A DNA stretch of 64,000 nucleotides from positions 207,353 to 271,352 of the forward strand of contig JAOQNJ010000001.1 of the NCBI GenBank assembly GCA_025961275.1, written 5' to 3'. Made by a program: the position numbers and the translations under genes. A model generated the notes under the pieces. It was not told the DNA's origin and made no database searches. It saw nothing but the letters and a program-made list of their open reading frames with translations. Below, in pieces: positions 58,216 to 64,000 of the stretch. How positions within the stretch are numbered: the first letter of the stretch is position 1; each line of letters starts with the position of its first letter. Source of the DNA: Providencia alcalifaciens (GTDB lineage: Bacteria; Pseudomonadota; Gammaproteobacteria; Enterobacterales; Enterobacteriaceae).

Positions 58216-59736
58216 ATGCTACTACCTTGGCTAATACTCATTCCCTTTATCGGTGGCCTGCTAAGCTGGCAGGCTGGCCGGTTTAGCGACCGCGCACCTC
58301 GTTGGGTTGCGCTGGCTTCAATGGGAATAACATTACTATTAACAATCCAGTTGTGGTTACAAGGAGATTACTCTCTGGCGAATCCACAAGGCATTCCACA
58401 ATGGCAAGCAGTTTTCTTTATGCCGTGGATCCCATCACTGGGTATTAATTTCCATCTGGCTATTGATGGTTTATCCCTATTGATGGTGGTGTTGACTGCT
58501 ATCATGGGCGGCTTTTCAATCCTGAGTTCATGGAGCGAAAACCAAGCTAACCAAGGCGCTTATCACTTTAACCTGCTGTGGATTATCGCAGGTGTGATGG
58601 GTATCTTTACTGCTGTCGATCTTTTCCTGTTCTTCTTTTTCTGGGAAATGATGCTGATCCCGATGTACTTCCTGATTGCAAACTGGGGACATAAAGGATC
58701 AGAAAATAGACAACATGTTAATGCAGCAACTAAGTTCTTTATCTATACACAAGCCAGCGGGTTGATCATGCTGGTGTCGATTATCGGATTAGCACTAGTC
58801 CACTTCGGCGAAACCAGTGTGTGGACATTTAACTACAATGAGTTGCTGGGTACTCAGATGTCTGACACGGTTGGCTTTATGCTGATGTTAGGCTTCTTTA
58901 TTGCCTTCGCAGTTAAGATGCCGTTGGTTCCATTCCATGGTTGGATGGCGGATACACAAGAGCAATCGCCAACAGCCGGTTCAGTTGATATCTCCGGTAT
59001 TATGCTGAAAACCGCGGCTTATGGTCTACTACGTTTTACTTTGCCACTGTTTCCTGAAGCCTCTATCACGTTCACACCAATAGCAATGACACTTGGTACT
59101 ATCAGCATTTTCTACGGTGCGTGGTTAGCTTTCAAACAGACAGATATCAAACGTTTAGCGGCATATAGTAGCTTGTCACACATGGGTTTTGTAACGGTGG
59201 CAATCTATGCAAGTTCTGTTCTCGCATATCAAGGTGCTGTGATCCAAATGATCACCAACGGCCTATCAGGTGCGGCACTAATTATCATCAGCGGACAGTT
59301 GTATGAGCGCACTCAAACGCGTGATATGCGTATGATGGGTGGGTTATGGAAACGTATCAAATGGTTACCGGGTCTATCCCTGTTCTTCGCAGCTGCCACT
59401 TTAGGTATGCCGGGTACTGGTAACTTTATCGGCGAATTCATGATCCTGTTCGGTAGCTTCAGCCAATTTACTCTCGTGACTAGCATTATGGTCTTCGGTG
59501 TGGTGTTCGCGTCTGTCTACTCATTGTGGATGATGCAACAAACCTATTATGGTACGCCGAAATCCAATAGCGAAATGAAAGGGTTAACTGCACGCGAGTT
59601 TGGTGTGCTGCTAACTTTGGCTGTCTTACTGGTTATTATTGGCTTCTTTCCGCAACCGATTCTGGATACATCAGCGGGTGCAATGGAAACATTACATAAC
59701 CTGTACACTGCTTCACTTACAACATTAAGGCCGTAA
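58216..59736 (+). CDS. nuoM: NuoM, NADH-quinone oxidoreductase subunit M (unusual motifs)
   Basis: Middle antiporter-like proton pump of complex I, 506 residues, colinear with E. coli NuoM through the compared regions without gaps. The pump Glu in FFWEMMLIPMYF near residue 144, Lys234 in VKMP, Lys265 in GIMLKTAAYG and the Glu in GEFM near 407 are kept. Two otherwise strongly conserved places differ. The HGWLPDAHxxAPTAGSV motif reads HGWMADTQEQSPTAGSV (residues 241-257, His248 to Gln). The helix containing His348 reads MITNGLSGAALI, so residue 348 is Asn. The frame is intact and operonic, so this is divergence, not decay. Whether it is clade-wide I cannot tell. Confidence 0.95.
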   Translation: MLLPWLILIPFIGGLLSWQAGRFSDRAPRWVALASMGITLLLTIQLWLQGDYSLANPQGIPQWQAVFFMPWIPSLGINFHLAIDGLSLLMVVLTAIMGGFSILSSWSENQANQGAYHFNLLWIIAGVMGIFTAVDLFLFFFFWEMMLIPMYFLIANWGHKGSENRQHVNAATKFFIYTQASGLIMLVSIIGLALVHFGETSVWTFNYNELLGTQMSDTVGFMLMLGFFIAFAVKMPLVPFHGWMADTQEQSPTAGSVDISGIMLKTAAYGLLRFTLPLFPEASITFTPIAMTLGTISIFYGAWLAFKQTDIKRLAAYSSLSHMGFVTVAIYASSVLAYQGAVIQMITNGLSGAALIIISGQLYERTQTRDMRMMGGLWKRIKWLPGLSLFFAAATLGMPGTGNFIGEFMILFGSFSQFTLVTSIMVFGVVFASVYSLWMMQQTYYGTPKSNSEMKGLTAREFGVLLTLAVLLVIIGFFPQPILDTSAGAMETLHNLYTASLTTLRP

Positions 59737-59742
59737 TTCGCC

Positions 59743-61206
59743 ATGACAATAACACCTCTACAATTGATCGCAATGCTCCCGCTGTTGATCGTCGGATTGA
59801 CGGCGGTGGTTGTGATGCTGTCCATTGCGTGGCGACGCGATCATCTAACCAGTGCCACATTGACAGTATTCGGTTTCTCGCTTGCGCTAATATCTCTGTT
59901 TTTCATTGCAGATATTTTGCCAGTAGAAGTCACTTCGTTAATTCGTGTTGATGGCTATGCGATGTTTTATACTGCATTAGTCCTGATCGCGGGTATGGCG
60001 ACCAGCATCTTCGCTTTCCATTGGTTGGAAGGCTTTGGTGATAACAAAGAAGAGTTCCACCTACTGCTTGCTATTGCAGTGACGGGGGGGGTTTTGCTTT
60101 CAATGGCAAATCACATGGCTTCTATGTTCATTGGTATTGAACTTATTTCTCTACCTTTGTTTGGATTAGTGGCTTATACCTTTGAACGTAAACGTTCACT
60201 GGAAGCAGGTATCAAATACATGCTGTTATCCGCAGCAGCATCTTCTTTCTTACTGTTTGGTATTGCTTTACTGTACGCAGAATCAGGTAGTCTGAGCTTT
60301 GCAGCAGTAGGTCAAAGTCTCTCCGATAGCCAAATTCATGCACCACTGGTGATGATTGGTCTTGGTACGTTGATTGTTGGCTTTGGTTTTAAATTGTCGC
60401 TATTCCCATTCCAATTATGGACGCCTGATGTATATCAAGGCGCGCCAGCTCCGGTATCAGGGTTTCTAGCAACAGGTAGTAAAATTGGTATCTTTGCGGT
60501 ATTAATGCGCATATTTATGGAAGCACCAGCAGCCCAAAGCAATTCTTTAGCAATTGTGATTAGTGTGATTGCTATAGCGTCGATTTTGTTTGGTAACCTA
60601 TTGGCTATCACTCAGAAAAGTGCAAAACGCTTACTGGGTTATTCTTCGATTTCGCACATGGGATACTTGCTAGTCGCACTGGTTGCACTGCGAGTTGACC
60701 CAATCGCTTCACAAGTCACTGTAGCAATTTATTTAGTCGGTTACTTGTTTGCTAGCCTTGGTGCATTCGGTGTGATCAGTATTGTTTCTAGCCCATACCG
60801 TGGTGACGACCAAGACGACTTAAGTGCGTTCCGTGGTCTATTTTGGCACAAACCAGTATTAGCTACCGTATTAACCGTGATGATGCTTTCTTTGGCAGGT
60901 ATCCCGATTACATTAGGTTTCATTGGAAAATTCTATGTGATCATTTCTGCCGTGAATGCAGAACTGTGGTGGTTAACGGGAGCAGTAGTACTGGGTAGTG
61001 CAATTGGTTTGTTCTACTACTTGCGCTTTATGGCTAGCTTGTATAGCCGTGATACTGAACATGCTGATCGTTATACTGGCCCTGAAAAAGCAACATTTGG
61101 TACTGTGGTTGCTGTTATTTGTGCCATTGCAGTCATCTTTATGGGTGTGTGGCCACAACCACTAATTAATATCGCATCAACGGCATTAGCGGTCATTAGT
61201 CTTTAA
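59743..61206 (+). CDS. nuoN: NuoN, NADH-quinone oxidoreductase subunit N
   Basis: Proximal antiporter-like proton pump of complex I, 487 residues (485 in E. coli), with 14 helices. Conserved features: [17 protein letters not shown] near residue 128 with the pump Glu, the [23 protein letters not shown] stretch near 150, and [38 protein letters not shown] near 216-252 with two Lys. The [15 protein letters not shown] segment lies near 302. Last gene of the operon, six bases after nuoM, followed by a strong terminator. Confidence 0.97.
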   Translation: MTITPLQLIAMLPLLIVGLTAVVVMLSIAWRRDHLTSATLTVFGFSLALISLFFIADILPVEVTSLIRVDGYAMFYTALVLIAGMATSIFAFHWLEGFGDNKEEFHLLLAIAVTGGVLLSMANHMASMFIGIELISLPLFGLVAYTFERKRSLEAGIKYMLLSAAASSFLLFGIALLYAESGSLSFAAVGQSLSDSQIHAPLVMIGLGTLIVGFGFKLSLFPFQLWTPDVYQGAPAPVSGFLATGSKIGIFAVLMRIFMEAPAAQSNSLAIVISVIAIASILFGNLLAITQKSAKRLLGYSSISHMGYLLVALVALRVDPIASQVTVAIYLVGYLFASLGAFGVISIVSSPYRGDDQDDLSAFRGLFWHKPVLATVLTVMMLSLAGIPITLGFIGKFYVIISAVNAELWWLTGAVVLGSAIGLFYYLRFMASLYSRDTEHADRYTGPEKATFGTVVAVICAIAVIFMGVWPQPLINIASTALAVISL

Positions 61207-61228
61207 TCCGTTCTAGCGATAAAAATAA

Positions 61229-61264
61229 AAAAAAGCGGCGCAAAATTTGCGCCGCTTTTTTTAA
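61229..61264. terminator. nuo operon terminator, shared with xaxB
   Basis: GCGGCGC at 61235-61241 pairs with GCGCCGC at 61249-61255, extended by A-runs on the left and a T-run of seven on the right. It sits between the convergent nuoN and xaxB and can serve both directions. Confidence 0.92.
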
Positions 61265-62275
61265 TCTGCGAGTAGGCGTTGATATTGATATTCTGTGTCG
61301 ATGATAAAATCCATTAGACAAGCACATGATCTTATCGCTTTATATACATTGAACGTCTGTTCAATTAAGCAATTTTCCATGAAGTCACTCCATTGTTGTA
61401 AATAAAGCTGTAAGGCTTGAAAACCAGTCGCGATATCCCTGCTTCTTACCCTCAATGCTGGTGACTTCTACGGATAACCTAATGAAGTGAGTTAACTGGT
61501 TAATACGATCCTCAAGTTGTAATGCATTTTCGTGTAAAGAGTTAATTCGATCACTTAAATACATGCGGACATTGGCTAGTGATGTAAACTCTAATCCGTT
61601 ATCTATAATGGTTAATACGCGTTTAGCACAAGCAATCGCAGCTTTGAGTAAGTCTTTTTTGGAGGATGTAATATTTATCGCATCAATTAAGTCTTTCTCA
61701 GGGAAAAATTTATCAAACATATCTGATAGTTTGTGATTGAAAATAATCTCCTCTGATTTGATAATTAATAAAAGTTCGCGAGTTAGCTCTTCTATTTTTA
61801 GTTTATTACTATTCTGCGATGTTAAAAGATTTGCTTTTTTCGCAACATAATGTTGTTTTTTTAGCTGATTCTGAATCTCTAATTTAAACGTTAATAATGA
61901 ATCAGTTGAACTACGCAGTGATACTTGCAGTTTCTTAATTTCCTCCTTAATATCAGAAAAATTCTCAATAAAATCAAGTAAATTGAACTTATATTGTTCT
62001 TTTTCAGGTTCTGAAGTAAGGGTATCGTCTAATGGCGCATACACTTCAAGGGAGCTATTAATTATATAGCTTGTTTTTAATTTCAGCATAGGAATAGCAT
62101 TACGGACTAATTCATTGAGGTTTTCAGTTTGAATAGCAATTCGTTTGATTCGTTCGAAAATTAATGGGTCATAATGAACAATGTTGCGATTAAAAGCATT
62201 GATATCATTAGCTAACATTCTTATCTGATATAATTTAACGGTAGGCAAAGTAGGAAATTCTGAAATTATATACAT
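61261..62275 (-). pseudogene. xaxB: XaxB-like binary cytotoxin subunit B, frameshifted near the C-terminus
   Basis: Second component of an alpha-xenorhabdolysin-type pore-forming toxin; in the XaxAB and YaxAB models the B subunit forms the transmembrane part of the pore with help from A. The open frame gives 296 residues, largely helical and coiled-coil (an ENFSDIKEEIKKLQVSL region near 104, a long second helix near 240-270), ending YRDWFSSLTALFTTME. The adjacent frame then continues as FQALQLYLQQWSDFMENCLIEQTFNVYKAIRS to a TAA at 61261. Removing one base from the four-base A run (T on the coding strand) at 61420-61423 joins them as YRDWFQALQLYLQQW and gives 337 residues, close to the usual size. 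AAGGTGAG precedes the ATG at 62275. It lies 71 bases after xaxA, in the same operon. Confidence 0.75.
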
Positions 62276-62346
62276 AGACTCACCTTTTATTAAGAGTTGG
62301 TATTTGGCGCTAATTGCGTATCAAATAGGTCAATAAGTTGTTTTGA

Positions 62347-63498
62347 CTAATCTTGAATTGAAGTCCATGCAGTGATTATTTTTTTAAATCGATTCATAAA
62401 TTTTAATAGATTAGCTGCATTATCAATGCGAGCAAAATTTTCGATCGAATGATTAATTTCGGTTAACATGACTAGCCACATATAGTCGAGATGGTCAACA
62501 GCAAGGCAAGCATCTTTAAAGTAACCTTCAATTTTTTGTAAGTGGATTTGGGTTTCAAGGATGGTTTTCTTAATAAATTGATTTTTATTGATTGTATTAT
62601 TAATATTAGTAATTTCTTGTAGTAATTCATTTTTCCGATGACGGATTTTTTCGGCTTTACTACCAAAAATACCACCTGTAATGATTAATCCAATTAAACC
62701 GCCTGCAAGCCCTGTAAAGTACAATTTGAATAAATAACTATATTCTTGTTCTAATAGATAAATTTCCTGTTTTATTATATCTATTTTTTCTCGTAAATAG
62801 AGTTCAACATCACTATTAATTTCATCTTTTGAATCTAATTGGATATAGATAGATTTAACTTTAAATAATAGCGAATCAACTTGTTGATTGTTGAATAAAT
62901 GGCCTCCGATTATATGAATGCGAAAGTCGGAAAGACTATTTTTTATTTGCATTGTCTTTTTGGATTGAGCCTGAATGTCTTCTTTGATAAGAGTTAATAT
63001 GCTGACTAATTCTGTTGCAATCTGCTGATCATCATTTTTGTAACTAATTTTACTTAATTCTTCTACTGATAAATCCTCAAGATGAGTATTAATTTGCTGT
63101 ATAATGGGCATATGATTAATATACTCGAGTATTTGATTACCTGTCTGTACAATATTTCGACTGGTTAAAGATAAGCTAATCGATTGCTGCTTTACCTGCT
63201 GCTCAATATTATCCCAAGCGGAGGCATGTTCCCGAATAAACTGAATAATATTAATTAGGCAGCTTCGTTCTATAGGGAGAACTGTTGATTCATCAATTCT
63301 AAACCAAGATAATATCTCGCTATCTGAGCCCGGTAGCGATAGTGCAAAGTGAATATACTTATGGATATTTACAAGGTCATTTTGTGTAAAAATCCCTGCA
63401 GGCCGAGCCGAAATTGGATTTTGATTGGTTAATAGGGATAGGGTTATACCCCCGATGTTTTCTTGATCAATTATTTTGTTATATGTTATTTCACTCAT
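62347..63498 (-). CDS. xaxA: XaxA-like alpha-xenorhabdolysin family binary toxin subunit A
   Basis: First component of an XaxAB/YaxAB-type binary cytolysin, 383 residues (about 44 kDa, typical). These alpha pore-forming toxins of the ClyA-like superfamily lyse host cells when A and B assemble. The protein is mainly long helices. The family hallmark is the hydrophobic glycine-rich hairpin at about residues 257-279, FKLYFTGLAGGLIGLIITGG, followed directly by IFGSKAEKIRHRKNELLQEI. The C-terminal DHLDYMWLVMLTEINHSIENFARIDNA is also typical. No signal peptide is present, as in known members. The frame is intact. It is transcribed leftward with xaxB toward the nuo terminator, preceded by about 500 AT-rich bases. 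Confidence 0.85.
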   Translation of the reverse strand: MSEITYNKIIDQENIGGITLSLLTNQNPISARPAGIFTQNDLVNIHKYIHFALSLPGSDSEILSWFRIDESTVLPIERSCLINIIQFIREHASAWDNIEQQVKQQSISLSLTSRNIVQTGNQILEYINHMPIIQQINTHLEDLSVEELSKISYKNDDQQIATELVSILTLIKEDIQAQSKKTMQIKNSLSDFRIHIIGGHLFNNQQVDSLLFKVKSIYIQLDSKDEINSDVELYLREKIDIIKQEIYLLEQEYSYLFKLYFTGLAGGLIGLIITGGIFGSKAEKIRHRKNELLQEITNINNTINKNQFIKKTILETQIHLQKIEGYFKDACLAVDHLDYMWLVMLTEINHSIENFARIDNAANLLKFMNRFKKIITAWTSIQD

Positions 63499-64000
63499 AA
63501 TGATTCGTTTCCATTTAATTATTTAAGTTAAAATGCAAGGGCTATCAAAGCACACTGAATAAATGAGTTAAATTAATTCTGAAATAAGATTAATAAGAGT
63601 ATTATTCAATGTAATAAATAACTCATGGCTATAATATTAAGTTTTCTCGTGGCTGTTTAGGTAGTCACTAACCTACTTGAACCTTAGAGATATAATCGAT
63701 ACTAAAATATGAAAACATATATTATAAATTGACGTGTTGGGTAATGAAATAATATAGCTTATTCTGAATGATAAAAATTCGATATGACATCGAATAAGCC
63801 ACATTGCAGGGCTATTTATGCATATTTGCTCTTTTATTTGTTGTGATAATCATTAATTATAACAACAAATAATGGGAATGTTAGTGATTTATTATAACGG
63901 AGTATAGTGATTTTTTAGAGTGTAATAATAAAATGGATAATATAATATTCTATCAATAAAATATTTTCATTGATATTGTGAATTGTAATTGGAGAGTGAC
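63499..64000. promoter_or_regulatory. AT-rich region upstream of xaxA with a Fur-like site (63844-63858)
   Basis: The 502 bases to the window edge are extremely AT-rich and hold no credible frame. TGATAATCATTAATT at 63844-63858 resembles a 7-1-7 Fur box (TGATAAT-N-ATTATCA), with mismatches in the right half, about 345 bases before the xaxA ATG. Iron control of the toxin is thinkable but unproven; the distance is large. The xaxA start itself has only a weak, distant GGAAA. Confidence 0.35.

Noticed and set aside
1..64000. CRISPR arrays, tRNA or rRNA genes, insertion sequences, prophage genes
   Set aside because: Looked for on both strands; no regularly spaced repeats, no cloverleaf-like genes in the gaps and no transposase, integrase or phage structural proteins among the frames.

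Overview
The window is a chromosomal segment of an enteric gammaproteobacterium, most likely Providencia or a close relative in the Morganellaceae (inference). The base composition is AT-rich and the core proteins resemble E. coli orthologues closely. The gene order follows, in inverted orientation, the E. coli block from mnmC/fabB through pdxB-usg-truA-dedA-accD-folC-dedD, cvpA-purF-ubiX, yfcH, yfcD, pta-ackA, yfbV-U-T-S-R, alaA and lrhA to nuoA-N. The last genes encode an alpha-xenorhabdolysin (XaxAB/YaxAB-type) binary toxin, a family known from Xenorhabdus, Photorhabdus, Yersinia and Providencia-like bacteria. No rRNA, tRNA, CRISPR array, prophage or insertion sequence was seen.

Layout: 1-3.5 kb, divergent mnmC (cut by the window edge) and fabB with FadR/FabR-like operators. 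3.5-12 kb, accessory genes: a gene remnant, a YcxB-like membrane protein, a tricarboxylate transport locus (tctCBA divergent from tctDE), and a DMT exporter divergent from an AraC regulator. 12-24 kb, housekeeping genes pdxB to purF and ubiX, interrupted by a frameshifted Sel1-repeat gene and a YwqG-like gene. 24.5-26.3 kb, yfcH and yfcD. 26.6-32.5 kb, an accessory island: an M24 peptidase/DUF3311/sodium-solute symporter operon with two frameshifted genes, a secreted S9-like hydrolase, and a YdcZ-type transporter divergent from a LysR gene with an internal stop. 32.5-45.5 kb, pta-ackA, yfbVU, hxpA, yfbS, yfbR, alaA and lrhA, plus a 22-codon candidate small membrane protein gene. 46.2-61.2 kb, the complete 13-gene nuo operon for complex I, with nuoC and nuoD fused. 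61.3-63.5 kb, xaxA and a frameshifted xaxB.

How the genes work together: acetyl-CoA and pyruvate metabolism (AccD, FabB, Pta, AckA, AlaA) sits beside respiration (Nuo) and citrate-type uptake (Tct), as in other enterics. Five genes are interrupted (Sel1 protein, M24 peptidase, symporter, LysR, XaxB). All five are accessory, while some thirty-five core genes are intact. That distribution favours real gene decay over random sequencing error, though homopolymer errors cannot be excluded. Several degenerate palindromic repeat families occupy the intergenic gaps.

The items most worth a second look are the frameshifted XaxB, the broken peptidase/symporter operon with an iterated 13-bp repeat upstream, the 22-residue ORF with its own promoter and terminator, the unusual NuoM (His348 to Asn and an altered HGWLPDAH motif), and the nested palindromic elements around ackA-pta and hxpA-yfbS. 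I did not find a clearly undescribed multi-gene system.
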